The notes under the pieces: model-generated | Database searches by the model: none | Seen by the model: the letters and a program-made list of their open reading frames with translations, nothing else | Told to the model about the DNA's origin: nothing | NCBI GenBank assembly: GCA_019873735.1 | Contig: JAIOAQ010000020.1 | Coordinates: 1-56,367 of the forward strand | Origin: Chloroflexota bacterium | GTDB lineage: Bacteria > Chloroflexota > Anaerolineae > Anaerolineales > Villigracilaceae | DNA: 56,367 nt | Direction of reading: 5' to 3' | Shown here: piece by piece, positions 17,053 through 26,017 of the stretch | Layout of the letters: each line of letters opens with the position of its first letter | Numbering within the stretch: position 1 is the first letter of the stretch | Made by a program: the position numbers and the translations under genes

Positions 17053-18207
17053 ATGCTACCGCCACTCAGCCACGAAGAAATCCTGCGTTATTCACGCCAC
17101 CTGCTTATTCCTGAAGTCGGGATAGAAGGTCAACAAAAACTCAAAGCCGCCTCGGTGCTGGTCATCGGCACCGGCGGGTTGGGGTCGCCTGTTGCGCTTT
17201 ATCTGGCAGCCGCCGGTATTGGGCGGATTGGGCTGGTGGACTACGATAAAGTGGATGCCAGCAACCTGCAGCGGCAAATCATCCACGGCACAGACCGGGT
17301 AGGGGTGCTCAAAGTGGACTCGGCCCGCAGCCGTATGCTGGATCTCAACCCCTACATTCAGGTAGATACCTACAACGAGCCGTTCACATCGGCCAACGCC
17401 ATGCAAATTGCCGCCGATTATGACATCATTGTGGACGGCACGGATAACTTTGCCACACGTTATCTTTCCAACGACCTGTGCGTTCTGCTTGGCAAACCAA
17501 ACGTTTACGGCTCAATCTACCGTTTTGACGGGCAGGCCAGCGTCTTTGATGCCCGCTACGGCCCGTGTTATCGTTGTCTTTTCCCAGAGCCGCCGCCTCC
17601 CCACCTGGTGCCTTCCTGTGCCGAGGGAGGGGTCTTTGGCGTCTTGCCGGGGGTGATTGGCGCCATCCAGGCCACAGAAACCATCAAATTAATCCTGGGG
17701 ATCGGTTCGCCTTTAATTGGCCGCCTCTTAATCTACGATGCGCTGCACATGTCCTTTGATTACGTTAAACTCAAAAAGAATCCCGAATGCAAAATCTGCG
17801 GCGAACACCCCGAAGTGACCGGCCTGATTGATTACTTTGAGTTTTGCGGCGTGCCGGGCATTGGCCATGAGGAAGGCGCAGTTGAAAAATGGGCCGAAAT
17901 CACCGCGGCTGAACTGGCCGAGCGTCTGAAAAGCGGCCAGCCTGTCTGTCTTCTCGATGTGCGCGAGCCGCATGAACTGGCGATCTCATCTCTGCCAGGG
18001 GCGGTGAATCTGCCCCTCGGTCAGCTGGCAGGCCGCATGTCAGAATTAGACCCGACGCAGGAAATTGTCATTTTCTGTAAAAGCGGCATACGTTCTGCCC
18101 GCGCCCTCGAAATCTTGCTTAGCGCCGGCTTTCGCAAGGTCAGACATCTGAAAGGCGGCATCAATGCCTGGGCAAGCGCAATTGACCCGCGCATGCCCGT
18201 CTACTAA
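17053..18207 (+). CDS. E1-like adenylyltransferase/rhodanese (MoeZ-type)
   Basis: 384 residues. The N-terminal ThiF/MoeB domain (about 1-265) has the nucleotide loop GTGGLGSPVALYLAAAGIG and two zinc CxxC pairs (CYRC and CKIC). The C-terminal rhodanese domain (about 285-384) has the active Cys in IVIFCKSGIRSARA. It should adenylate the C-terminus of the adjacent carrier and transfer sulfur from its rhodanese cysteine, as MoeZ does for CysO. The 24-nt spacing implies one operon. No Mec-type JAMM peptidase, which would complete the CysO route, is in the window. Confidence 0.93.
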   Translation: MLPPLSHEEILRYSRHLLIPEVGIEGQQKLKAASVLVIGTGGLGSPVALYLAAAGIGRIGLVDYDKVDASNLQRQIIHGTDRVGVLKVDSARSRMLDLNPYIQVDTYNEPFTSANAMQIAADYDIIVDGTDNFATRYLSNDLCVLLGKPNVYGSIYRFDGQASVFDARYGPCYRCLFPEPPPPHLVPSCAEGGVFGVLPGVIGAIQATETIKLILGIGSPLIGRLLIYDALHMSFDYVKLKKNPECKICGEHPEVTGLIDYFEFCGVPGIGHEEGAVEKWAEITAAELAERLKSGQPVCLLDVREPHELAISSLPGAVNLPLGQLAGRMSELDPTQEIVIFCKSGIRSARALEILLSAGFRKVRHLKGGINAWASAIDPRMPVY

Positions 18208-18223
18208 TCTCTGGAGAATCTCA

Positions 18224-19057
18224 ATGCCCAAGAAAGTGCGTTCCAAGTCCGCTCCCAAGAAGAAAACCGTCCATCCACTGCTGGCAAAGGCAGTGGGCAT
18301 CTTTGCCGTCATCTTTTTTGCCGGCCTGCCGATTCTGGTGGGACTTTACTACCTGGCGATGGCCCTCGGAGGGTTTCTGTACAACAATCAGGAGAAAATT
18401 GCGGTGCCGCCTCTGATTCGAGGTGTGTATGGTTTTGACATGCCGCCTCAGGCAAAAAGCCTGATCCAGCAGGGCCTGCCAGAGGATGTGATTGCTGCCT
18501 ACAAAGTGTATGGGGATGCTCAGTATGAATTGGGCAGTTCTGTCATGCCGGTAGCCTACGGCAGCCAATCGCAAAAGGTTCGCATTGTGATGGGGAAAGT
18601 GGACGCGGTGCGCGGCGCATGGAAAGGAAGCCAGGCAACCCTGACATTCTCCAGCCCCGGGGCAGCGGTTCAAGGCGGACCTGAGACCCGTACCGAGGAC
18701 TGGAAGGATTCCATCACCGGGCGCGTCCTGCCCGTGTACCCGTGGGCGACTTATCAAGTCACGTTTGACGAAAGCGCGTTACATACCTATTTGGAGGCGG
18801 AGGCTGCGCTGGACGTCACTTACGCCCACCAGCAAGACTCGGGCGAATGGCAACGCGAAACGGTGACCTTTACCCGCCCGCTGCGCTTCTATGTCGTCAC
18901 CCCCGAAGAACTGGAGCAGATTCATACGCAAATGCCGTATCCCGATAACATCCGTTTGCCGTTGGTCAACCCGCTCAATCCGGTCTTCTGGGGTTTGATT
19001 CTGCTTGGCAGCGGAATTTGGATTCTGCGCACGCTGCGGCAGTCACGCGTTGGATGA
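18224..19057 (+). CDS. Membrane-anchored protein of unknown function
   Basis: 277 residues. A very basic N-terminus (MPKKVRSKSAPKKKTVH) leads to one membrane segment (about 22-45); an extracytoplasmic domain of about 200 residues follows, and a second membrane segment lies at about 250-270. The topology puts the middle domain outside. No known motif is seen. GGAGA lies 7 nt before the ATG. It is probably the last gene of the cysteine/sulfur operon (16 nt after moeZ-like). Its end overlaps the convergent cyclase gene by 15 bp. Confidence 0.75.
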   Translation: MPKKVRSKSAPKKKTVHPLLAKAVGIFAVIFFAGLPILVGLYYLAMALGGFLYNNQEKIAVPPLIRGVYGFDMPPQAKSLIQQGLPEDVIAAYKVYGDAQYELGSSVMPVAYGSQSQKVRIVMGKVDAVRGAWKGSQATLTFSSPGAAVQGGPETRTEDWKDSITGRVLPVYPWATYQVTFDESALHTYLEAEAALDVTYAHQQDSGEWQRETVTFTRPLRFYVVTPEELEQIHTQMPYPDNIRLPLVNPLNPVFWGLILLGSGIWILRTLRQSRVG

Positions 19058-20617
19058 ATCGGCCAGTTCGGGGTCAACGACGACGCGGTCTTTGCCCAAC
19101 TCTTTGGCGCGATAGAGCAATCGGTCAACCCGTTGAAGAATGCTTTCGGGTTCTTCACCGGGCAAGGCCTGTGTCAGCCCGCAACTGATTGTGATTTTGA
19201 TTTCTCCCGGCGGGTAACCCTCGATTTGCGTCTCTGCCAGACAGTGGCGCAAGCGTTCTAACGCCTTAACTGCCTGATCCACCGGTGTGTTGGGGAAAAT
19301 GGCCAGGAATTCATCGCCGCCTAGCCGGGCAGCCACATCAGAAGCGCGCAAATTACGCTTCAGTTCCCCGGCGATCTGCTTCAGGCAGGCATCGCCAAAC
19401 GCATGACCAAGGCTGTCGTTATAGGCCTTAAAGTCATCCACGTCAAACATTGCCACCGAAAGCGGAAGGCCATAACGCACGGCGCGATTGTGTTCCCGCT
19501 TCAGGAGTTCATTGGCAAAACGGCGATTGAAAATGCCGGTTAAATCGTCAGTGCTTGCCTGCAAGGACAACTCATATGCCTTGTCCTTCAATTCACGTTC
19601 CATGCGTTTTTGGGCAGTAATATCACGCAGCACTGCCAGATAGCCCACCTGCCGGCCATTCTCGGTAAGTGGATTCATCCGCACTTCAACAAACTGTTGA
19701 GGGTCAGAAAAGAGTTGCACGCTGACATCTGTCTTCGGTTTTTGAATCAAAATAGCCGCCAGCAGAGGGCTTTTCTGCAAGGCAAGGAATGCATCCTCCC
19801 CAAGGGGGGCGTTTTCTAACTGAAGCATCCTCAGCGCCGGGGCATTGATATCCACAATGCGGTTTTTCAAATCCAAAACCAGAGTGCCGTCAAACAGACT
19901 ATCAATCAAAGCCGAGCGTTCAATAGGCGCCAGATCCAAAAGCCGATTAGAAAGGAAGCCCCAGGTCAACAATACCCCCGGAAAGACCAACATCAAAGCA
20001 GTAATTCTCAGGCTTGGCGCGGGACTGAGACCAGCAACCCTGATGAAAACCGATATCAACGGAACGGCAAGTGCCAGCAGTATCAGCCTGACCCGGGCGC
20101 GGTAAACTACCGACGAACTGCGATAATTTTTCAGCAGCATGGCTGCAGCAACAAGGGCGCCAAGGTAAACATAAGCAATATAAACGTAAAAAACAGCCCC
20201 ATATTGAAATACCAACACGTTGTTCTCGGGGTCAAACTCATAACTGCGCCAGATCAACGAATGCCATTCATTCGTCCAGGTTAACCCCAAAGCCACAGCA
20301 GGGAAGAGCCACAATGCCGCCAGCCGCCGCGCCGTCAACCACGCCGTTTGACGCGCAAAGGAAAGGCAAAAGGTAAGGAAAAACGGCATCGCGCTAAAGG
20401 CCCCCAGGTAAGACACCTTGACCCAAAAAACCTTGGCCGCCGGTGTGGTCACCAGGTGGACAATCCCTGCCGCCAGCGACCATTCGGCAAAAGCAATCAG
20501 CAGGCCAACAAGGCTGGAAGCGCCAAAAAGGTAACGCCGCCGCCACACCAGGCTGGCCGCCAGCGTAAGGATCACCGCATTGGTCAACGAAACTGCAACA
20601 ACAAGCGTGGTTTCCAA
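19043..20617 (-). CDS. Membrane diguanylate cyclase (7TM-PAS-GGDEF)
   Basis: About 524 residues. Seven membrane segments (1-205) of the histidine-kinase N-terminal 7TM type are followed by a PAS domain (about 210-330, ending YLAVLRDITAQKRMERELKDKA) and a GGDEF domain with an intact GGDEF active site. The RASD four residues upstream fits the inhibitory I-site. It should make c-di-GMP from GTP under control of a ligand or redox state sensed by the 7TM/PAS part. I prefer the TTG at 20617, with GGAG 12 nt upstream, because the -10 box TATAAT (20645-20650) leaves no room for the TTG at 20644. No effector is encoded nearby. Confidence 0.9.
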   Translation of the reverse strand: METTLVVAVSLTNAVILTLAASLVWRRRYLFGASSLVGLLIAFAEWSLAAGIVHLVTTPAAKVFWVKVSYLGAFSAMPFFLTFCLSFARQTAWLTARRLAALWLFPAVALGLTWTNEWHSLIWRSYEFDPENNVLVFQYGAVFYVYIAYVYLGALVAAAMLLKNYRSSSVVYRARVRLILLALAVPLISVFIRVAGLSPAPSLRITALMLVFPGVLLTWGFLSNRLLDLAPIERSALIDSLFDGTLVLDLKNRIVDINAPALRMLQLENAPLGEDAFLALQKSPLLAAILIQKPKTDVSVQLFSDPQQFVEVRMNPLTENGRQVGYLAVLRDITAQKRMERELKDKAYELSLQASTDDLTGIFNRRFANELLKREHNRAVRYGLPLSVAMFDVDDFKAYNDSLGHAFGDACLKQIAGELKRNLRASDVAARLGGDEFLAIFPNTPVDQAVKALERLRHCLAETQIEGYPPGEIKITISCGLTQALPGEEPESILQRVDRLLYRAKELGKDRVVVDPELADSSNA

Positions 20618-20644
20618 GTGACGAGAGCACTCCTTTTTTGGCAA

Positions 20645-20650
20645 ATTATA
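20645..20650 (-). promoter_or_regulatory. -10 box of the diguanylate cyclase
   Basis: A perfect TATAAT on the minus strand lies about 28 nt upstream of the favoured TTG start. The -35 region (GACAAA, 17 nt further) is poor. Confidence 0.45.
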
Positions 20651-20788
20651 AAAGCAGTCGCGTCCTTTTTGTCTTTCAATTGCTTATCAATTTTTCGCGC
20701 CGGTTTTGGCGCAGCCCCCAAAGTAGAAATTCTGACCAAGAGCATCACTTTGCCAAACACATGGCTTTCGTGAGGTACAATAGGCCGC

Positions 20789-21637
20789 ATGTCTCCCCAT
20801 ACTATTCTGACGGTTCTGGCCCATCCCGATGACGAATCATTTGGCATGGGCGGTACCCTTGCCCTGTACGCCAGCCGCGGCGCAGACGTATACCTGCTGT
20901 GCGCCACCCGCGGCGAAGCCGGCTCTGCCGACGACAGGCATTTACAAGGCTTTGAAAGCATTGGTCAAATGCGTGAAGCCGAGTTGCGCTGTGCAGCCGG
21001 CATTCTTGGCCTCAAAGGCACGTACTTTCTAGGCTACCGCGATTCGGGCATGCCCGGCGCAGACGACAATAGCCACCCCCAGGCCCTCATCCAGCAGCCC
21101 ATCGAAGAAGTTGCCGCCAGGATCGTCCATTACATCCGCACCCTCAAGCCAGATGTAGTGCTGACCTTTGACCCGATTGGCGGTTACCGCCACCCTGACC
21201 ACATTCACATCCACCAGGCGACTGTACTTGCCTTTGAAAAAGCCAGAGACGCTTCCTTCTACCCCGAGGCCGGCCCGCCGTATGCTCCGGCAGCGCTCTA
21301 CTTCCACACCATTTCGCGCACTTTTCTCAAGTTCGCCGTCCAACTCTTGCGCCTGTTTGGGAAAGACCCCAGCCGCTGGGGCCAAAATGGAGACATTGAC
21401 CTGGCCGCCATCGCCGCAGTTGATTTCCCCACCCATGTGCGGATTGACATCCGCTCTGTATTGGACAAGAAAGAAGCCGCCAGCGACTGCCATTCCAGTC
21501 AGGGCGGCGGGCAGATGCGACGCGGGTTGACCGGTAAGATTCTGCGCCTGTTTGGAAACTACGAAACATTTATGCAGGCCTACCCTCCCGTCCAGCCGGG
21601 CAGGCAACGGATAAAGCGCGACTTCTTTGAGTTGTAA
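20789..21637 (+). CDS. PIG-L/LmbE family deacetylase
   Basis: 282 residues. The zinc site is formed by AHPDDE (residues about 10-15) and HPDH. Members deacetylate N-acetylglucosaminyl conjugates, for example in bacillithiol or mycothiol synthesis, or glycolipids. LTVLAHPDDESFGMGGTLALY and TFDPIGGYRHPDHIHIHQAT are typical. Specific substrate not determinable; no thiol biosynthesis glycosyltransferase is nearby. TACAAT (20776-20781) ends 7 nt before the ATG, another leaderless candidate. Confidence 0.9.
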   Translation: MSPHTILTVLAHPDDESFGMGGTLALYASRGADVYLLCATRGEAGSADDRHLQGFESIGQMREAELRCAAGILGLKGTYFLGYRDSGMPGADDNSHPQALIQQPIEEVAARIVHYIRTLKPDVVLTFDPIGGYRHPDHIHIHQATVLAFEKARDASFYPEAGPPYAPAALYFHTISRTFLKFAVQLLRLFGKDPSRWGQNGDIDLAAIAAVDFPTHVRIDIRSVLDKKEAASDCHSSQGGGQMRRGLTGKILRLFGNYETFMQAYPPVQPGRQRIKRDFFEL

Positions 21638-21638
21638 C

Positions 21639-22289
21639 TCAAGCGCGAGAAGACCGCCGCCGTCTGCCTTGCTCCAGGCCCGGCAGCGTAAACGGCGGCC
21701 TTTGATTCAGCCCCATCAACCGGGCTCCGTGTTCCCCGATTCCCAAGACGGTCACCGAACCGGTATCACATGCCAAACGCTGGAAATGATCCAACGGCAG
21801 GCCAAGGTAATGGGCTACTGCCAGTTTAATGGGGTCAGCGTGAAAGACAACCGCCGCCCAATCTTCGGGGCGGCAAGCAGCAAGGATGGCATCCAGCGCG
21901 GCGACCACCCGCACTTGTGTTTCCAGGAAAGACTCGCCCCCCGGAAAGCGAAAGCGCGCCGGCGCAAATTGAATGGTTTTCCAAAGCGGCGACCGAGTCA
22001 TCGTCTTCCAGGGCTTGCCCTGCCACTCGCCGATATCCGTGTCGAGCAAACGGTCATCGGTGCAAACCTCCAGCCCAGCCTGCGCGGCAATCGGTTGCGC
22101 CGTCTCAACAGCCCGTTCAAGCGGACTGGCATACACCGCCGCCAGTGGAACATCGGCCAGAGCAGCGGCCAGCAATTCGGCTTGCTGGCGGCCGTGTTCA
22201 TTGAGATGTACTCCCGGCAAACGCGCATATAGAATCTTCTTTTTTAAGTGATCATTATCACCATGACGAATCAAAAGCAAAACAGGCAT
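21639..22289 (-). CDS. Histidine phosphatase family protein
   Basis: 216 residues. LLLIRHGDND carries the catalytic RHG histidine; GVHLNEHGRQQAELLAAAL and VYASPLERAVETAQPIA are the family hallmarks, and the second His is in AVVFHADPIKLAVAHYLG. Members include phosphoglycerate mutases, cobalamin phosphatase CobC and broad phosphatases. No cobalamin genes are nearby. It is convergent with the LmbE gene with a single-nt gap. GGAG precedes the ATG by 5 nt. Confidence 0.88.
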   Translation of the reverse strand: MPVLLLIRHGDNDHLKKKILYARLPGVHLNEHGRQQAELLAAALADVPLAAVYASPLERAVETAQPIAAQAGLEVCTDDRLLDTDIGEWQGKPWKTMTRSPLWKTIQFAPARFRFPGGESFLETQVRVVAALDAILAACRPEDWAAVVFHADPIKLAVAHYLGLPLDHFQRLACDTGSVTVLGIGEHGARLMGLNQRPPFTLPGLEQGRRRRSSRA

Positions 22290-22326
22290 TCAATCTCCAT
22301 CGCAAATAAAAATTAAACTACCTGGA

Positions 22327-22568
22327 TAACTGCCTACCCTGCGGGAGGGTTAAGAGTGGACAATTACACCTGGCGGCTGAAGGCTTTGCATTCTCCCCTC
22401 AGCCTCAGGTTTGGAATTGCCGCATGGGTGCATTATACCTTCTCTCGTAACTGCCTACCCTCCCGCAGGTTTTGGCGTAATTTCCGAACCGCAAGGCACT
22501 GTCATGATTACTAGCATCGATTGCCGGCCCTGTTCTAACCTGCGGGAGGGTTAAGGGCAGGTAATTAC
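22327..22568 (+). repeat. Two copies of the GTAACTGCC palindromic element
   Basis: A short copy (22327-22368) and a full copy (22447-22568) begin (g)taactgcctaccc and the full copy ends ctaacctgcgggagggttaa followed by gggcaggtaattac. They fill most of the 450-bp gap between the phosphatase and MazG-like genes. Confidence 0.75.
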
Positions 22569-22592
22569 CTTCTCCCGCAATAGAAAATTGTG

Positions 22593-22711
22593 TATAATAA
22601 GCGCATGTCCGCTAACCGGAACCCATCCCCGTGCTTGAAAAAACCTGCCAGGTCTGGATAGGTTCGCTTCGGCATACCCGAACGGCTCCCGACCTGGCGA
22701 GCCGTTTTTAT
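22593..22711 (+). promoter_or_regulatory. Leader with terminator and pseudoknot potential
   Basis: TATAAT at 22593-22598 is a likely -10 box. The leader ends in an 8-bp terminator-like hairpin AACGGCTC/GAGCCGTT (22681-22688 with 22699-22706) followed by TTTATTT. Its 10-nt loop contains GACCTGGC (22691-22698), fully complementary to GCCAGGTC at 22647-22654. Loop pairing would form a pseudoknot or compete with the terminator stem, as in small riboswitches. The ligand is unknown, and I match no described class. Confidence 0.5.
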
Positions 22712-22737
22712 TTATCCACAGGAACGGACAGAGGCAA

Positions 22738-23082
22738 ATGGCAAAAGAGCAATTGACACTCCAGGAATTGACCGAACAAATGCATGCTTTCGTTCGTTCA
22801 AAAGGCTGGTACGAAGCCAACAGCCCGCGTCCACAGGTACCGCGCAACCTAGCAATCTCGTTGGTATTGGAGGCTGCCGAAATCCTGGAACACTTCCAGT
22901 GGAGCGAAAAAGCCAGCGACAAAAATGAACTCGCTGGTGAACTGGCCGATGTTGCACTATACTTGCTGCAACTGGCATCCATTACCGGCATTGACCTGGA
23001 ACAGGCAATTCTGCAAAAACTTGCCGCCAATGCGTCCCGCCAATGGGACATCCAGTCTACAAGCGAGGAAACCGGCCCATGA
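22738..23082 (+). CDS. MazG-like nucleotide pyrophosphohydrolase
   Basis: 114 residues. The metal-binding pattern ExxE...ExxD is visible in LEAAEILEHFQW and ELAGELADVALYLLQLA. This all-alpha NTP pyrophosphatase fold (dCTPase/RS21-C6 group) hydrolyses damaged or excess dNTPs to monophosphates. GAGGCAA precedes the ATG. The stop overlaps the next start as ATGA, so it is translationally coupled to the LOG-family gene. It follows the structured leader described at 22593. Confidence 0.88.
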   Translation: MAKEQLTLQELTEQMHAFVRSKGWYEANSPRPQVPRNLAISLVLEAAEILEHFQWSEKASDKNELAGELADVALYLLQLASITGIDLEQAILQKLAANASRQWDIQSTSEETGP

Positions 23083-23618
23083 ATGTCTCCATATTTGGCG
23101 GTTCTCAACCCAAAGAAGGCGATACAGCCTATACAGAAGCCTACACCCTTGGCCGGCTACTGGCCGAACGCGGCCATGTCGTCCTGACGGGCGGCTACAT
23201 CGGCACCATGGAAGCCGTCAGCCGGGGCGCCAATGAGGCCGGCGGCCATGTGATTGGCGTCACCTGTACAGACATTGAAGCCTGGCGCCCGGTTCAACCC
23301 AATCGCTGGATAAAAGAGGAACGCCGCTGCAAAAGCCTGCAAGAACGCATCACCGCCCTGATTGAAGGCTGTGATGCCGCCCTTGCTCTGCCCGGCGGGC
23401 CCGGCACTTTGACGGAGGTCGCAATGATGTGGAACTTGATGATTGTGGAGTCGCTGCACCGGAGGCCATTGATACTGGTCGGAGACGGCTGGCAGTCTGT
23501 TTTCGACCAGTTTTTCACATCTTTTTCCGGCTACATCCCCGCCAGGCAAAGAGAACTGCTCTCCTTTGCAGCGGATGTAGAAACTGCCGTGACGATTTTA
23601 GAAACATCTCAGGTTTGA
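23079..23618 (+). CDS. LOG/TIGR00725-type nucleotide-binding protein
   Basis: 179 residues with a Rossmann-like fold. VSIFGGSQPKEGD at the N-terminus, TGGYIGTMEAVSRGANEAGG and LPGGPGTLTEVAMMW are the hallmarks of the LOG (lysine decarboxylase-like) family, which splits the N-glycosidic bond of nucleoside monophosphates in characterised plant and bacterial members. Coupling with a MazG-like NTPase suggests a nucleotide-salvage or clean-up pair: pyrophosphohydrolase makes NMP and the LOG enzyme hydrolyses it. That pairing is inference. Confidence 0.87.
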   Translation: MNVSIFGGSQPKEGDTAYTEAYTLGRLLAERGHVVLTGGYIGTMEAVSRGANEAGGHVIGVTCTDIEAWRPVQPNRWIKEERRCKSLQERITALIEGCDAALALPGGPGTLTEVAMMWNLMIVESLHRRPLILVGDGWQSVFDQFFTSFSGYIPARQRELLSFAADVETAVTILETSQV

Positions 23619-23707
23619 ACGCCCCTGCTTTGATTCTTGTCCACCACAAACCCGAAAACCAACCGCCTTCCTGAGAGAAAACCACCCATCACATTCAAGA
23701 GGAAAAA

Positions 23708-25147
23708 ATGGCAGAAGAAAAACTCCCCACCCGTGCAGAAGACTTTGCGGAATGGTATAACCAACTGGTGCTCAAAGCCGACCTGGCCGACTACGCCCCG
23801 GTACGCGGCTGTATGGTTGTCAAACCTTACGGCTGGGCGCTGTGGGAAAACATCACCTCCTGGCTGGATCGTGCGTTCAAAGAAACCGGCCATGTCAATG
23901 CAGCCTTCCCCACGCTGATTCCCATGTCGTTTTTCGAAAAAGAAAAAGAACATGTCGAGGGCTTCTCGCCGGAACTGGCTGTCGTCACACACGGCGGCGG
24001 CGAAAAACTGGAAGAGCCGCTGGTTGTGCGCCCCACATCTGAAACCATTATCGGCCACATGTACGCCAAATGGATCAAATCCTGGCGCGACCTGCCCGTC
24101 CTCATCGTCCAATGGGGTTCCGTCCTGCGCTGGGAAATGCGCACCAAACTCTTCCTGCGCACTGCCGAATTTTACTGGCACGAAGGTCACACCGCCCACG
24201 CCACCACCGAAGATGCAATGGAAGAAATGTACCGCATCCTCGACATTTACGAGAAATTCTGCTACGAACAGGCAGCCATCCCGGTCATCAAAGGCACCAA
24301 AAGTGAAACAGAGCGCTTTGCCGGCGCACAAATCACCACGGCTATCGAAGCCATGATGTGGGACAAACGCGCCCTGCAGGCCGGCACCTCCCACTACTTC
24401 GGCCAAAACTTTGCCAGAGCCTTCGACATTCAATACCTCGACCAGAACAACACCCTTCAGTATTGCGAAACCACCTCCTGGGCCATTTCATCCCGCATCA
24501 TCGGCGCCCTCATCATGGTGCATGGCGACGACCAGGGGCTGCAACTGCCCCCCAACCTCGCGCCCATTCAGACGGTTCTGGTACCCATTTACAAAAACGA
24601 CGCCGAAAAGAGCGCCGTCATGGAAGCCGCCAACCGCATCTTCACCGAACTCAAAGCCGCCGGCATTCGCATCAAAATGGATGCCCGCGAAGAGGTAACC
24701 CCCGGCTTCAAATTCAACGACTGGGAAATGCGCGGCGTTCCCCTGCGCATCGAGATCGGCCCCAAGGATGTGGAGAAAGGCTCGGTCGCGTTGGCCAGGC
24801 GCGACGTCCCGGGACGAGACGGCAAATCCTTTGTCCCGCAGGCGGGTCTCACCGGGACCGTTGAGCGGCTTCTGGCCGATATCCAGGCTTCCATGCTGAA
24901 AAATGCCACCGCCTTCCGCGACAGCAACATCCACGAACCCCAAGACTATGCTCACCTAGCCGAAATCGTCCAAAACGGCTGGGCCTTTGGCTGGTGGTGC
25001 GGCTCGAAAGAATGCGAAGCCAAAGTCAAGGAAGATACCAAAGCCACCACCCGCGTCATCCCCCTCAACCAGCCTGCCGGCAAAGGCAAATGCATTGTCT
25101 GCGGCAGCGAGGCCCATCAGAAAGTCTACTTTGCACGCGCCTACTAA
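23708..25147 (+). CDS. proS: Prolyl-tRNA synthetase, archaeal/eukaryote-like type
   Basis: 479 residues, the short form without the bacterial editing insertion. Class II motifs are visible: RPTSETIIGHMYAKWI, QWGSVLRWEMRTKLFLRTAEF (motif 2) and a motif 3 region before EIGPKDVEKGSVALARRD. The anticodon-binding domain follows and a C-terminal zinc domain has cysteines in WWCGSKECEAK and KCIVCGSEAH. The type occurs in Chloroflexota, Deinococcota and Mycoplasma as well as archaea. AAGAGGAAAAA precedes the ATG. Confidence 0.97.
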   Translation: MAEEKLPTRAEDFAEWYNQLVLKADLADYAPVRGCMVVKPYGWALWENITSWLDRAFKETGHVNAAFPTLIPMSFFEKEKEHVEGFSPELAVVTHGGGEKLEEPLVVRPTSETIIGHMYAKWIKSWRDLPVLIVQWGSVLRWEMRTKLFLRTAEFYWHEGHTAHATTEDAMEEMYRILDIYEKFCYEQAAIPVIKGTKSETERFAGAQITTAIEAMMWDKRALQAGTSHYFGQNFARAFDIQYLDQNNTLQYCETTSWAISSRIIGALIMVHGDDQGLQLPPNLAPIQTVLVPIYKNDAEKSAVMEAANRIFTELKAAGIRIKMDAREEVTPGFKFNDWEMRGVPLRIEIGPKDVEKGSVALARRDVPGRDGKSFVPQAGLTGTVERLLADIQASMLKNATAFRDSNIHEPQDYAHLAEIVQNGWAFGWWCGSKECEAKVKEDTKATTRVIPLNQPAGKGKCIVCGSEAHQKVYFARAY

Positions 25148-25155
25148 CACCGCCT

Positions 25156-25196
25156 CTTTGGGTGTCACGCCGCTAATCCAGGCGTGACACCCAAAG
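25156..25196 (+). terminator. 16-bp perfect hairpin after proS
   Basis: CTTTGGGTGTCACGCC and GGCGTGACACCCAAAG pair perfectly across a 9-nt loop, 9 nt after the proS stop. There is no U tract, so it may stop RNA decay rather than transcription. Confidence 0.6.
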
Positions 25197-25210
25197 GGCA
25201 AACCGCTTCC

Positions 25211-26017
25211 ATGCCCGCCATTGACCTGGCCCGACTAAAAAAACAAGTAATCCGGCTGGCCGATCTCTTTGACCAGCCGCAGGCTTTCTTGCACGAGTTG
25301 CACGACGTGCTGGATTTCTACGTCAACCGCACCCTGCGCAGCCGTCGGCCGGTAGCGCCCGCTTCGGTCCTGGAAACGTATCACACCCCCGCTCTGGTTC
25401 TGCGCCATATCGAAAATGAACTGGCCCCTTTGGCCAGAGCCAATCCCAACCAGGCGCTTGAACTGGCCGATACGCTCTGGCAGGCACGCTACCTGGAAAC
25501 TTGTCTGCTGGCGGCCTTTCTGATTGGCTGTATCCCCCCGCGTGAGGACAGGCTGCTTGTCCGCTTGACAGCCTGGAGCCAGCAAATACGCGACCCCAAC
25601 GTGCGCGCCGTCCTGTTGACCACCAGCCTGTCACGCCTGCGGGCCGAAGCGCCCGACCGCCTGCTTGGCCTGATACGCGAATGGATGCACCCCGCCCGCC
25701 CGCGCTTTTGGTCCAACGGCATTCAGGCGCTTCTCCCATTGCTGGAAGAGACAAAGTACGAAAACCTGCCGCCTATCTTTGAGATTGTGACGCCGGTCAT
25801 CGAATCTTCGCCGGCCATTCTGCAAGAAGACCTAAAACAACTGATCCAGGCCCTGTACCGCGCCTCGCCTATAGAGACCACTTACTTTATCAAGAATCTG
25901 CTCAAAGAATCCGGCAATCCCCAAATGAAAGTAACCCTGCGGCGCATTCTGCCAGACCTTCCGCCCGAATTCCAGGATCAGATTCGTGACCTTGTCCGGC
26001 AGCCGAGGTTGATCTAA
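25211..26017 (+). CDS. Helical protein of unknown function
   Basis: 268 residues, strongly alpha-helical with paired Leu-rich helices (LQLADTLWQARYLETCLLAAFL, and LRAEAPDRLLGLIREWM), compatible with a HEAT- or ARM-like solenoid. No catalytic motif is seen. ATG 25211 lacks a clear ribosome binding site; a GTG at 25184 falls inside the preceding hairpin and is less likely. The stop overlaps the next gene's ATG by one base (TAATG), implying coupled translation with the alpha/beta hydrolase. Confidence 0.7.
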   Translation: MPAIDLARLKKQVIRLADLFDQPQAFLHELHDVLDFYVNRTLRSRRPVAPASVLETYHTPALVLRHIENELAPLARANPNQALELADTLWQARYLETCLLAAFLIGCIPPREDRLLVRLTAWSQQIRDPNVRAVLLTTSLSRLRAEAPDRLLGLIREWMHPARPRFWSNGIQALLPLLEETKYENLPPIFEIVTPVIESSPAILQEDLKQLIQALYRASPIETTYFIKNLLKESGNPQMKVTLRRILPDLPPEFQDQIRDLVRQPRLI

